From NCBI RefSeq assembly GCF_021650935.1, contig NZ_CP091244.1, positions 3,038,001 to 3,102,000 of the forward strand: DNA of 64,000 nucleotides. The letters run 5' to 3'. Source of the DNA: Thiothrix winogradskyi (lineage in GTDB: Bacteria; Pseudomonadota; Gammaproteobacteria; Thiotrichales; Thiotrichaceae). The translations under genes and the position numbers were made by a program. The notes below the pieces were generated by a model, which was given only the letters and a program-made list of their open reading frames with translations, did no database searches and was not told the DNA's origin. Positions 54,024 through 63,292 of this stretch are shown in pieces (the stretch's first letter is position 1; each line of letters starts with the position of its first letter).

Positions 54024-55535
54024 ATGAAAAAAGAATGGAATCAGTATGATCCCGGTTCGTTGTATGACGAATTGATTGCTGCGGTGCATCAACCGCGCGA
54101 AGCCAGCTACAAGCTGGTCGAGTATCTGCGTCACCTCACCCCCGACCGTTTCCGCCAATGTGTGCAGGAATCCGAGGCTGTTATCCGTGAAATGGGCATA
54201 ACGTTCACGGTTTACAGCGATGCGGGCAACATTGACCGCGCTTGGCCGTTTGACATTATTCCGCGCATTATCCCTGCAGCAGAATGGGATTGCACCGAAA
54301 TAGGGCTGAAGCAACGCATACGTGCACTAAATATGTTCATTCAGGACATCTACAACGGTGGCAAAATCCTCAAAGACGGCGTAATGCCCGCTGACATCGT
54401 GCTGCAATCGAAAGGCTACCGCAAAGCGTGCATCGGCATGACCCCGCCGCACGGTGTTTGGGCAAATATTTGCGGCTCTGATTTGGTACGGCACAGTGAT
54501 GGTGTGCTGTACGTGCTGGAAGACAACCTGCGAGTGCCGTCTGGCGTGGCGTATATGCTGGAAAACCGCAATATCACCAAAAGGGTGCTGCCGGAAATTT
54601 TCAATACCCTGCCGATTCGTCCGGTGAGCAATTACCCCGCGCAATTGTACGAAATGCTCGCCTCATTGCGCCCTGATCTGGATGACCCGACCATCGCATT
54701 GATGACCCCCGGTATCTACAACTCCGCCTACTTTGAACACGCATTCCTTGCGCAACAAGCGGGTTTGGTGTTGCTGGAAGGCGCGGATTTGGTGGTGGGT
54801 AAAGACGAATACGTCTACATGAAAACCATTAAAGGCTTGGAGCGCGTTGACGTGATCTACCGCCGTATTGATGACGATTTCATTGACCCAGAAGTGTTCC
54901 GTGAAGATTCGATGCTCGGTGTGCCCGGTATTATGCGTGCATGGAAAGCGGGCAAGGTTGCCATTGCTAATGCACCGGGATGTGGCGTGGCAGATGATAA
55001 AGTCATCTACGCTTACGTGCCGGACATGATTCGCTATTATCTCGGCGAAGAACCAACGCTGCCGAACGTGCCAACCTACGTGTGCCGTCGCGATAAAGAC
55101 CGCGAATACGTGCTGGAACATTTGGCAGAATTAGTGGTAAAACCTGCCAACGAATCTGGCGGTTACGGCATGTTGGTCGGCCCCCATTCCACGGCTGAAA
55201 AAGTTGAGGAATTCCGCAAGCTGATTCAGGAAGACCCTAACAATTACATTGCTCAGCCGACCTTGAGCCTATCGGTGACGCCGACTTCGTGCGAAACCGA
55301 TACTGAAGCTGACGTGCATCGTCGTACCACTGATCCGAAAAGCCGTATCAAAATTGCGCCGCGCCATGTGGATTTACGTCCGTTCATCCTCAGTGGTAAG
55401 GACATCTTTGTCACACCGGGCGGCTTGACCCGCGTGGCACTGGTGGAAGGTTCATTGGTGGTGAATTCGTCGCAAGGCGGCGGCAGCAAAGACACTTGGA
55501 TTGTGGGCGATGTCGTGGAAGGGGAGGAAGTCTGA
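54024..55535 (+). CDS. Circularly permuted ATP-grasp protein (DUF404/DUF407)
   Basis: A 503-residue cytosolic protein of the COG2308 type. MFIQDIYNGG and VYVLEDNLRVPSGVAYMLENR are signature blocks; VVKPANESGGYGMLVG is the glycine-rich ATP-binding loop, and LRPFILSG...VTPGGLTRVAL the C-terminal catalytic part. ATP-grasp enzymes join carboxylates to amines; this subfamily is predicted to make peptide bonds, but no product is known. It is the first gene of a three-gene operon; its TGA shares one base with the next ATG. A GGAATAAG before the ATG is a weak ribosome site. Confidence 0.9.
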   Translation: MKKEWNQYDPGSLYDELIAAVHQPREASYKLVEYLRHLTPDRFRQCVQESEAVIREMGITFTVYSDAGNIDRAWPFDIIPRIIPAAEWDCTEIGLKQRIRALNMFIQDIYNGGKILKDGVMPADIVLQSKGYRKACIGMTPPHGVWANICGSDLVRHSDGVLYVLEDNLRVPSGVAYMLENRNITKRVLPEIFNTLPIRPVSNYPAQLYEMLASLRPDLDDPTIALMTPGIYNSAYFEHAFLAQQAGLVLLEGADLVVGKDEYVYMKTIKGLERVDVIYRRIDDDFIDPEVFREDSMLGVPGIMRAWKAGKVAIANAPGCGVADDKVIYAYVPDMIRYYLGEEPTLPNVPTYVCRRDKDREYVLEHLAELVVKPANESGGYGMLVGPHSTAEKVEEFRKLIQEDPNNYIAQPTLSLSVTPTSCETDTEADVHRRTTDPKSRIKIAPRHVDLRPFILSGKDIFVTPGGLTRVALVEGSLVVNSSQGGGSKDTWIVGDVVEGEEV

Positions 55536-56494
55536 TGTTATCCCGTGTAGCTGAACGTGTTTACTGGATGGCACGTTACTTAGAACGTGCCGAAAAAACC
55601 GCCCGCCTGATCAACGTGCATACCGCGTTGCTGATGGATTTACCGGGGCGCATGGAAATCAACTGGTTCACCCTGATTCGCTTGTTCAACGCTGAAAAGG
55701 TTTTCAGCGAACATTACGAGCGCGGCAATGAAGCCAATATCATGCAATTCCTGATTGCGGACATCAATAATCCATCGTCGTTGGCAACCTCGCTGGCGAA
55801 TGTGCGCGAAAACGTGCGCACCTCGCTGGATGTGTTGCCGGAAGAAATCTGGGCACAGGCCAACCAGATTCATTTGCTGATGACCAATAGCTTGCCGCGC
55901 ATTGCTGACCGTTACGCGCGGCAGATTTTCCTGCGTGAAGTCATGAAGCATTGCCAGTGCATCCGTGGTGCATTGGATAGTCACATGAGCCGTGACCACA
56001 GCTTCGATTTCATGCAAATCGGTAAACATCTGGAACGTACCGACATGACCAGCCGGATTCTGGAAATGACATCCTTGCTGTTGTCGGATGATCGTAGCGA
56101 CACGCTGCGTAAATATGACGGCATCTTGTGGACAAACTTGTTGCAAGCCTTGAGTGCGCGGCAGATGTATTTGCAGCACATCCATTCACGGGTCGAAGGC
56201 GCGAGCGTGATGCGCTTTTTGATGAACGACAACGCATTCCCCGGCTCGGTGGGTTATTCCTTGGCGGCAATGAGCCGTCGGATGCGCTATTTGCCTGACC
56301 CCGACATGCCGATGACGATGGCGCAACGGGTGCTGGAGCATTCGCAAGCACAAGATGTTGGTGCGATTCCCGCAGAACATGTACACACCTTGATGGACTA
56401 TTTGCAGAGCGAACTGGGCGTATTGCACGCCGAGATTGCCAAGACATGGTTTTATCCTGATCGTAGTGGTCAACAGCAAACACAAGGGCTTTAA
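55535..56494 (+). CDS. Alpha-E domain protein
   Basis: The 319-residue all-helical protein begins LSRVAERVYWMARYLERAEKTARLI, the hallmark of alpha-E (COG2307), with conserved Glu/Arg repeats, MSRDHSFDFMQIGKHLERTDMTSRIL and a C-terminal SELGVLHAEIAKTWF. The conserved ERAE and HLERTD residues are intact. Its biochemistry is unknown; it always travels with the ATP-grasp and transglutaminase genes. The ATG at 55535 overlaps the upstream stop (TGATG), and its stop is directly followed by the next ATG. Confidence 0.92.
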   Translation: MLSRVAERVYWMARYLERAEKTARLINVHTALLMDLPGRMEINWFTLIRLFNAEKVFSEHYERGNEANIMQFLIADINNPSSLATSLANVRENVRTSLDVLPEEIWAQANQIHLLMTNSLPRIADRYARQIFLREVMKHCQCIRGALDSHMSRDHSFDFMQIGKHLERTDMTSRILEMTSLLLSDDRSDTLRKYDGILWTNLLQALSARQMYLQHIHSRVEGASVMRFLMNDNAFPGSVGYSLAAMSRRMRYLPDPDMPMTMAQRVLEHSQAQDVGAIPAEHVHTLMDYLQSELGVLHAEIAKTWFYPDRSGQQQTQGL

Positions 56495-59400
56495 ATGAGT
56501 ATTCACGTCGCTTTAAACCATTACACCGGGTACAAATTTGATCGCCCGGTAAGCCTGTCGCCGCATGTGGTGCGCTTGCGCCCAGCGGTGCATTCGCGCA
56601 CGCCGATTCTGGCGTATTCGTTAAAAATCAAGCCGGAAAAGCATTACATCAACTGGCAGCAAGATCCGTTCGGTAACTGGCTGGCACGACTGGTATTCCC
56701 GGAAAAGACCATGGAATTCAGCGTGGAAGTCGATGTCATAGCCGATATGGTGACGATCGACCCGTTCGATTTCTTCGTGGAAGATTACGCCATGAAGTAC
56801 CCGTTCAAGTACGACAAAGCGTTACAGAAAGAGCTGATTCCGTACTTGGAAATTGCCGAAGACGGCGAATTATTGAAGGAATGGCTGAAGGGTGTTGATC
56901 ACAAGCAGCCGAATACCGTGCTGTTTTTGGTGGCGATTAACAGCCGTTTGCAGCAGGACATTGGTTACAACATCCGCCTCGAACCGGGGGTGCAATCGTG
57001 TGAGGAAACGCTGACCAAGAAAACGGGGTCTTGCCGCGATTCGGCGTGGTTGCTGGTGCAAATTTTGCGGCATTTAGGCTTGGCGGCGCGGTTTGTGTCG
57101 GGCTATTTGGTGCAATTGACGGCTGACCAAAAGGCGTTGGATGGCCCTAGCGGGACAGAAGTGGATTTCACCGATTTGCACGCTTGGACAGAAGTGTATT
57201 TGCCGGGTGCAGGCTGGATCGGGCTTGACCCAACGTCGGGGCTGTTTGCAGGTGAGGGGCATATTCCGTTGGCGTGTACGCCTTCGCCTAGCAGTGCTGC
57301 GCCGATTGATGGTTTCACCGATAAATGCGAAGTCGAGTTTGATTTCCATAATAATGTGCGCCGCATTCTTGAAGACCCGCGTGTGACTAAGCCGTATTCG
57401 GATGAGCAGTGGGCGGATGTGCTGGCACTGGGCAATCAGGTCGAAGCCGATTTGGTGCGTGGCGATGTGCGCTTGACGATGGGCGGTGAGCCGACCTTCG
57501 TTTCCATCGACGATATGGATGGTGCGGAGTGGAATACAGCAGCCTTGGGCGAACACAAGCGCGAACGGGCGGGTGTGTTGTTGCGGCGGATGCAGAAGGT
57601 GTTTGCGCCGGGCAGTGCGCTGCAATTTGGGCAGGGCAAGTGGTATCCGGGTGAACCGTTCCCGCGTTGGGCGTTGGGTTGTTTCTGGCGACCGGACGGC
57701 GTGCCAGTGTGGAAAGATCCCGCACTGGTGGCGGACGATCAGAAGGATTATGGCTACAACGATAAGCACGCCAAGGTGTTTGCCGAAACGGTGTGCGCCA
57801 AGTTGGCGTTGAACAAAAAGTACCTCGTGCCGGGTTACGAAGACCGTTTGTATTATTTGTGGAAAGAGGCGAATCAGCCTGCGAATGTGGATTGGTTGAC
57901 CCTGAATTTGCGGGATAGTAAGCACCGGAACGATTTAGTGATGGCGTTGCAGCGCGGGTTGGATGTGCCGACGGGGTACGCGCTGCCGTTGCGTTGGGAT
58001 GATGCGACGAAAAGCTGGGCGAGTGCGCCGTGGGAATTCCGCCGCCAAGAGATGTATTTGATTCCGGGCAATTCGCCGATGGGTTTCCGCCTGCCACTGG
58101 ATAGTTTGGCGTGGACGGCTGAAGACGAGCGTGAAGTCGAAGCGCAGCCTTGCCCGTTTGAAGATCGCCCGGCGTTGGCAGATTTCCACGGCGAAGTCGA
58201 GCAGCGTTACAGCGCGTATGTTGCCCCGCCTGAGTCGACGTTGCAGCACGCGGATGCGACCAAAACGATGGTGAAGGAATGGCGCGAAGTGCCGCGTACT
58301 ACCTTGTGTGTGCAGGCGCGGGAAGGGCGTTTGTATGTGTTCCTGCCGCCGCTGCATTTCCTGGAGCATTATCTGGATTTGGTGGCGACGCTGGAAACCA
58401 CCGCTGCTGAATTGAAGATGCCGATTTTGCTGGAAGGCTACGAGCCGCCGTCTGATCCGCGCTTGAAGTCGTTTAAGGTTACGCCTGATCCGGGTGTTAT
58501 CGAGGTGAATATTCATCCGGCGACGACGTGGCAGGAATTGGTTCAGAATACTGAGCTGTTGTACGAAGAGGCACGGTTGTCACGGCTAGGCGCGGAAAAA
58601 TTCATGCTGGATGGGCGGCATACCGGCACGGGCGGTGGCAATCACGTCACACTGGGTGCGGCTACGCCGAGCGATAGCCCGTTCTTGCGTCAGCCGGATG
58701 TGTTGCGCAGTTTGTTGACGTTCTGGCAGCACCATCCGGCGCTGTCTTATCTGTTTTCGGGGATGTTCTTGGGGCCGACCAGCCAAGCGCCACGGGTAGA
58801 TGAGGCGCGGGATGAGAGTTTGTATGAGCTGGAAATTGCGTTCCAACAAATGCCGAGCGGACACAATGATCAGCCCTGGTTGGTTGACCGTTTGCTGCGT
58901 AACTTGCTGATTGATATTACCGGCAATACGCATCGGGCGGAGTTCTGCATCGACAAGCTGTATTCACCGGATTCTTTCAGCGGTCGCCAAGGCTTGCTGG
59001 AATTCCGTGGCTTTGAAATGCCGCCTCATGCGCGGATGTCGCTGGTGCAGATGTTGCTGATTCGTACCCTGATGGTGCGTTTCTGGAATACGCCGTATGC
59101 GCATCGGCTGGTGCGTTGGGGCACTGCATTGCACGACCGTTTCATGCTGCCGCATTACGTGTGGGAAGACATGAAGGACGTGTGTGCGGATTTGCAGGCG
59201 GCTGGCTATCCGTTCCAATTGGAATGGCTCGCGCCGTTCCACGAGTTCCGTTTCCCGGTGTATGGACGAGTGCAATATTGCGGCATTGAGCTGGAATTGC
59301 GTGCGGCGCTGGAGCCGTGGAATGTGTTGGGCGAGGAATTGAGTAGCCAAGGCACGGCGCGGTTTGTGGATTCGTCGCTGGAACGGGTGCAGGTGAAAAT

Positions 59401-59854
59401 CAACGGCTTGACCGATTCGCGCTATGTGGTGGCGTGTAATGGGCGACGTGTGCCGATGAAGGCGACGGGCGTGAAGGGTGAGTATGTGGCGGGGGTGCGT
59501 TTCCGCGCTTGGCAGCCGCCTTCCGCGTTGCATCCGACCATTGGGATTCATGCGCCGCTGGTGTTCGACATTATTGATACGTGGAATGGGCGTTCGGTGG
59601 GTGGTTGCACTTACCATGTGTCGCATCCGGGCGGGCGCAATTCCGAGATCTTCCCAGTGAATGCGTATGAAGCGGAAAGTCGGCGCTTCTCGCGTTTCCG
59701 TGAGGAGCATACGCCGGGTGTGATTGAGCCGAAGTTCTTGTCGGAGGCGACGCGGGCGTTCTATGAGCATGGGGCGAAGCCGCAGCCGATGAGTCCGCCG
59801 CCGGAAGAGGTGAATGCGGATTATCCGTATACGCTGGATTTACGGCGGGGGTAA
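56495..59854 (+). CDS. Transglutaminase-like protein fused to DUF2126 putative amidoligase
   Basis: The 1119-residue protein has a bacterial transglutaminase N-terminal domain (~1-160), a transglutaminase/protease core with Cys180 (TGSCRDSAW), His229 (DLHAWTEVY) and Asp245 (GLDPTSG), then DUF2126 from ~300 to the end with GGEPTFVS, YPGEPFPRWALG, TGTGGGNHVTLG and FRGFEMPPHA blocks. DUF2126 is described as a putative amidoligase. The protein would therefore both cut or transfer and form amide bonds. It follows alpha-E with no spacer. Part of residues ~689-787 is duplicated at 63703-64000. GC content and TTG/CTG use rise towards the 3' end. Confidence 0.92.
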   Translation: MSIHVALNHYTGYKFDRPVSLSPHVVRLRPAVHSRTPILAYSLKIKPEKHYINWQQDPFGNWLARLVFPEKTMEFSVEVDVIADMVTIDPFDFFVEDYAMKYPFKYDKALQKELIPYLEIAEDGELLKEWLKGVDHKQPNTVLFLVAINSRLQQDIGYNIRLEPGVQSCEETLTKKTGSCRDSAWLLVQILRHLGLAARFVSGYLVQLTADQKALDGPSGTEVDFTDLHAWTEVYLPGAGWIGLDPTSGLFAGEGHIPLACTPSPSSAAPIDGFTDKCEVEFDFHNNVRRILEDPRVTKPYSDEQWADVLALGNQVEADLVRGDVRLTMGGEPTFVSIDDMDGAEWNTAALGEHKRERAGVLLRRMQKVFAPGSALQFGQGKWYPGEPFPRWALGCFWRPDGVPVWKDPALVADDQKDYGYNDKHAKVFAETVCAKLALNKKYLVPGYEDRLYYLWKEANQPANVDWLTLNLRDSKHRNDLVMALQRGLDVPTGYALPLRWDDATKSWASAPWEFRRQEMYLIPGNSPMGFRLPLDSLAWTAEDEREVEAQPCPFEDRPALADFHGEVEQRYSAYVAPPESTLQHADATKTMVKEWREVPRTTLCVQAREGRLYVFLPPLHFLEHYLDLVATLETTAAELKMPILLEGYEPPSDPRLKSFKVTPDPGVIEVNIHPATTWQELVQNTELLYEEARLSRLGAEKFMLDGRHTGTGGGNHVTLGAATPSDSPFLRQPDVLRSLLTFWQHHPALSYLFSGMFLGPTSQAPRVDEARDESLYELEIAFQQMPSGHNDQPWLVDRLLRNLLIDITGNTHRAEFCIDKLYSPDSFSGRQGLLEFRGFEMPPHARMSLVQMLLIRTLMVRFWNTPYAHRLVRWGTALHDRFMLPHYVWEDMKDVCADLQAAGYPFQLEWLAPFHEFRFPVYGRVQYCGIELELRAALEPWNVLGEELSSQGTARFVDSSLERVQVKINGLTDSRYVVACNGRRVPMKATGVKGEYVAGVRFRAWQPPSALHPTIGIHAPLVFDIIDTWNGRSVGGCTYHVSHPGGRNSEIFPVNAYEAESRRFSRFREEHTPGVIEPKFLSEATRAFYEHGAKPQPMSPPPEEVNADYPYTLDLRRG

Positions 59855-59861
59855 GAAAGAA

Positions 59862-59900
59862 ACCCCTCCTAACCTCCCCTTGTCAGCAGAGGGGAGAATG
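59862..59900. repeat. Dispersed GC-rich hairpin repeat, copy 2
   Basis: Matches the first 24 bases of the 36177 element at 23 positions, then keeps a CTCCCCT/AGGGGAG stem with a longer loop. It lies 8 bases past the amidoligase stop and 40 bases before the convergent lipoprotein stop, where it could serve as a shared terminator. Confidence 0.7.
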
Positions 59901-59939
59901 GGAAGGTAACGAAATTTGCGGGACGAGCTTGCGCTGCCT

Positions 59940-61040
59940 TTATGGTGTTAGCTTGGGGTCGCGGTCAACGTCTAGAGATACCCCAATTTTTGATTTGCCA
60001 TCATGCCCGAAAAGGTAGGCTTCAAGAGGGTTATCCCCTTTCAGCAGGCACGCAATCCCTCCGGCTTTTACCATCCATATTGGTGCAGTATGTACACAGC
60101 TTTCCGGTAATATTTTTGCAAGATCACTATCTTCTGGGCAGGTGTAATAATGCTGGTCAAACAATCCGCATCCTGCTTTGTTGGTAGCGGTGAATCCTGG
60201 AGTGACTCCTAAGCCAATCGTTTGCACCGATGGTGAGGGCGCTGAAGTAAATTTGCTCGTCCACATGGAAGGGGAGGTGTCCACCCCTTTTAGTACGCTG
60301 TTCAGGAGCATGTTGGATGATGTACTCATGTTGGATGATGCAATGGAGAACTCCCCCTCCTTTTCTGCCCGTATAGCTAGCGTGCTTTGTTTGTTGACAT
60401 CCCCATCCTGTAACGCGATATGGTAGGAAAGGCCGTAGCCATTAAAGGAGCCTGTTGCTTGGATGATGCCTTGGATACTGGAAACCTCCTCCACTGCAAG
60501 GTCGATTTGATTAAAGGTGTTGCCGCAGGCTTCCCGGACAGTCAATGTGTTGCCGGAAAATGATAGGGTTCGTGCGGCACACTCACTGCCCGCTGCAATG
60601 TTTTCGGATAAATGCTTGCCATTCAGTGAGGCTACTGATAACGGCTTTGCCTTGGTGTAGGAGACGGGGCTTCCTGTTGCCCCTGTCAACGTCCCGCCAT
60701 CAGGCGACACATGTAATATTTCTTGGTTACTACCTGTTGCGATGGTTAGGTTGGAGCCATCAATATTCCATGTAATAGCAGTAGTTTTGTATTTGCTGTC
60801 AAAGTTGGCGTCAGCGATATTTGCATACGCTACCCCGTTGCCGCTGGCATCGAAGGTAAACATACGTTGCCCAGTGCTGTTGATGTAGGTGTTGCTGGCA
60901 ATTGCCTGCCTCAAGTCAACGCCTTGCATCGTACTGCTATTGTTCTGTGCCGTTCCGCCGCCGCCGCCACCGCAACTAGCCAAACTCCACGTTACCGCAC
61001 CCACAAGCAGGATGTCCGGCAGTTTTTGTGCGAAAGTCAT
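59940..61040 (-). CDS. Lipoprotein of unknown function
   Basis: A 366-residue product with a lipoprotein signal ending SLASC followed by six glycines; the glycine run is a flexible tether of surface lipoproteins. The mature part is Ser/Thr/Asn/Gly-rich, beta-sheet-like, with repeated short strands (QRMFTFDASGNGVAYANI, TTAITWNIDGSNLTI) reminiscent of META/lipocalin-like barrels, and five to six cysteines in the C-terminal third that could pair. GGAGG lies 9 bases before the ATG at 61040; a GTG at 61055 is less likely. AT-richer than the operon to its left. Confidence 0.72.
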   Translation of the reverse strand: MTFAQKLPDILLVGAVTWSLASCGGGGGGTAQNNSSTMQGVDLRQAIASNTYINSTGQRMFTFDASGNGVAYANIADANFDSKYKTTAITWNIDGSNLTIATGSNQEILHVSPDGGTLTGATGSPVSYTKAKPLSVASLNGKHLSENIAAGSECAARTLSFSGNTLTVREACGNTFNQIDLAVEEVSSIQGIIQATGSFNGYGLSYHIALQDGDVNKQSTLAIRAEKEGEFSIASSNMSTSSNMLLNSVLKGVDTSPSMWTSKFTSAPSPSVQTIGLGVTPGFTATNKAGCGLFDQHYYTCPEDSDLAKILPESCVHTAPIWMVKAGGIACLLKGDNPLEAYLFGHDGKSKIGVSLDVDRDPKLTP

Positions 61041-61149
61041 CAGGTTATCCTCCACAGATTAATTCTGTACATATAATTAACCATATTTATTTGATGAGTT
61101 TATATATTGTGCAAATTGAATCTCATCTGTTGGTAAAGCAGAAATCCCC

Positions 61150-61181
61150 CTTCCCATTTGTTAGTTGATGCCAAATGGGAA
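61150..61181 (-). terminator. Hairpin terminator after the metalloprotease gene
   Basis: TTCCCATTTG and CAAATGGGAA form a perfect 10-bp stem around an 11-base loop, 18 bases past the metalloprotease stop. On the minus strand it is followed by a G run and then ATTTCT, so the T tract is weak; it is a probable rather than certain terminator. Confidence 0.55.
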
Positions 61182-61198
61182 GAGGCGTTATAGATGGG

Positions 61199-62350
61199 TT
61201 AGTTTGTCACCCTGATTCCCGTAAATGAAGTATTGTTACCTTCATCCAGTTCTGCCACTGCGCTGGCTGTGTCCACCATGACGCCAAGGTAGTAGTTTGT
61301 ACCAACAGTCAGATTACTTGGGATTGTCAGGGCAACAGTCAGTAAATTAGGTAATCCACGGGTCAAAGTGTAGGTTCCTGTTGAGAGAAGACTATCGGAA
61401 GAGGTGATTGCCCGATCGGTTGACAGATAATATTTGACCGTTACAGTCTTTGAGTCCCTTCCGTTGTTCTCAAAGTTATAACGCAGCCTTACTGATTGGC
61501 CTCTTGATACATGGTAATACTGGTCGCCTTCTGTATGGATTCCAGCACATGTAGTGCCAAATTGTGGTGTACATGGCAGCGTCACACTGCTTGAGTTCAT
61601 GAGAGGGATTCGCGTATGCGTACTATAACCACCAGATGCGCCAGTACGTTGCCAGTGCGATACGCTAAGGTCTTGCTTTGCCGTATCTGTGGTTAATCCA
61701 TACACAGCGACCATGCCGTGCGAAAGGTCTTCACCAACATACCCTTCGGAGTAACTTGCACCAGATCCCTTGCGATTAACGTGGGTATACTCATCGCCCA
61801 TGATGTTGTAATGGTTGGGTTCGTGAGCCGCACCAAAGAAATGACCAAGCTCATGCACTACTGTAGCTGGCATATTTCGCAGTGAACCGCCATAACCAAT
61901 CGCATTTGCAGCAAGTTGGTTATTGTAGTACTGCCAGTTAGGTGACATACCGATAATCATGTCCGCTTCTTGTATAGCGCATGTGCTGGTATTGTGGCGT
62001 GTCCATGTTACTGCGCCCAGTTGATCCACAACATTGGGGTCATCGCTAAAATAAAAATCATTCTTTCCGTTTCCAAGGGAAGGGCTTGATCCGAACCTCA
62101 AAGTTACGCCTGCGAAACTTCTGGTTGATGGGTTACGGTTGAAATAACTCACAGCCGTTGTAACCGAATTATAACGCTCTGAGTAGAGTGGCATAGTAGC
62201 TGGGGAAGAATAGTAGATATCTGTCAGTGCAGGTGATGCCGTCCATTGTTTGGATTGGCCGTTGCATGTATTCCATGTGGCAGCTTGCCCCGCTTGGGGC
62301 AACACCATAAACGTCATCACCGCGATAAACAGATTTTTTAACATCGACAT
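61199..62350 (-). CDS. Secreted metzincin-type metalloprotease with CARDB-like domain
   Basis: The 383-residue protein has a signal peptide (cleavage near GQA-AT, residue 23). The catalytic domain (~25-225) has HELGHFFGAAHE, the HExxHxxxxxH zinc motif of metzincins, followed 7 residues later by NIMGDE, a likely Met-turn. The C-terminal ~150 residues end in YYLGVMVDTASAVAELDEGNNTS, typical of CARDB-type adhesion domains. Four cysteines suggest disulphides. Matrixin or archaemetzincin-like assignment is uncertain. GAGG is 8 bases before the ATG. It lies 54 bases downstream of another exported protein gene, likely the same transcript. Confidence 0.85.
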   Translation of the reverse strand: MSMLKNLFIAVMTFMVLPQAGQAATWNTCNGQSKQWTASPALTDIYYSSPATMPLYSERYNSVTTAVSYFNRNPSTRSFAGVTLRFGSSPSLGNGKNDFYFSDDPNVVDQLGAVTWTRHNTSTCAIQEADMIIGMSPNWQYYNNQLAANAIGYGGSLRNMPATVVHELGHFFGAAHEPNHYNIMGDEYTHVNRKGSGASYSEGYVGEDLSHGMVAVYGLTTDTAKQDLSVSHWQRTGASGGYSTHTRIPLMNSSSVTLPCTPQFGTTCAGIHTEGDQYYHVSRGQSVRLRYNFENNGRDSKTVTVKYYLSTDRAITSSDSLLSTGTYTLTRGLPNLLTVALTIPSNLTVGTNYYLGVMVDTASAVAELDEGNNTSFTGIRVTN

Positions 62351-62404
62351 GATATTAACCTCAATATATTTTACTGAAAGTAAGTGTGATCTAGGGGTGG
62401 AGAG

Positions 62405-63292
62405 TTACTTGATAACATCAAGACCAGGAACTTCCATCGCATATCCCTGAACAGCAGAGCGATTGGCTTCGCCCTCTAGTTCACGTTGTGCGATTTCATC
62501 CTCTTCCACCGCAGATGATGGGGTCGGTTTGCCAATTACAGGTGGGGCTTCTGAATCAATTGATGGTGGCTTAATATCGAAGACAAAATCCATTCCGGCA
62601 TCTGCGCTCACAACACCCTTGCCTGTCTTGACCTTATCCTTGGTCTTGTTTTTGATCTTGGGCAGAGTAATTTTTGGTTCCTTAATATTTGGCTGGTCAG
62701 GATGCTGACCATCTTTGGTAGGGATTTCCTTTATCCCAAGGGTTACACCATTGACATATTGCTCATCCACTATTTTTGATGGCTTCCGGTTCCCTTTGAT
62801 TAGTTTATCCTCATCACTGGAATGGAGTTCACGGCCTTCCTCGTCTTGCAATCCACCACCGATAACGCGAAGCCTGCCGTCACTGCAATCGACTAATGGG
62901 CAAAAAGATGTGCCGTTACCCATCACGAAAAGGATGTCCTCATCACCCGTGTCGAAGGCTGGCATGTGACTACCTGATGTGAATATCCCATTTTTTTTAT
63001 CGAGACCACCCATAAATCGTAATGTGATGGTTGGATTTGTGTAATTGCCTGCCAAGATTTCCGAAACGGTATAGGTGACAAATGTATGCGGCATGGAGCC
63101 TGAGCCGGTAGTGCTTGAGGAGTTGCGGTAATCAATTGCAGTTACCTTGCCATGTAAGACTAGATCAGCATCACCCGCCATCTCCGAAATGGATTTCTTA
63201 GTGTGACCATTCCCGTTCGCCTGCACTTGTGGATAGATGATTACTGCCGAAAGCGTCAGAGCCAGGGCAATCTTGGATATGGATAGTTTCAT
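62405..63292 (-). CDS. Exported protein of unknown function, partner of the metalloprotease
   Basis: The 295-residue product starts with a signal peptide (MKLSISKIALALTLSAVIIYPQVQA, described here by its ends: MKLSIS to QVQA). The mature part has a beta-rich domain (~30-150; DLVLHGKVTAIDYR, TYTVSEILAGNY, GDEDILFVMGNG), a Lys/Pro-rich linker (~190-230) and an acidic C-terminal tail. Two Cys in SFCPLVDCSDG may bond. The first domain resembles exported proteins found beside matrix-type proteases. GAGGTG precedes the ATG at 63292 by 7 bases. A TTG at 63442 opens the same frame through the hexamer repeat but lacks a ribosome site. Confidence 0.75.
   Translation of the reverse strand: MKLSISKIALALTLSAVIIYPQVQANGNGHTKKSISEMAGDADLVLHGKVTAIDYRNSSSTTGSGSMPHTFVTYTVSEILAGNYTNPTITLRFMGGLDKKNGIFTSGSHMPAFDTGDEDILFVMGNGTSFCPLVDCSDGRLRVIGGGLQDEEGRELHSSDEDKLIKGNRKPSKIVDEQYVNGVTLGIKEIPTKDGQHPDQPNIKEPKITLPKIKNKTKDKVKTGKGVVSADAGMDFVFDIKPPSIDSEAPPVIGKPTPSSAVEEDEIAQRELEGEANRSAVQGYAMEVPGLDVIK

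Noticed and set aside
57074..57925. Minus-strand open frame of 283 codons opposite the amidoligase gene (also 58964-59770)
   Set aside because: His/Arg/Gln-rich composition typical of antisense frames in GC-biased genes; no start signals.
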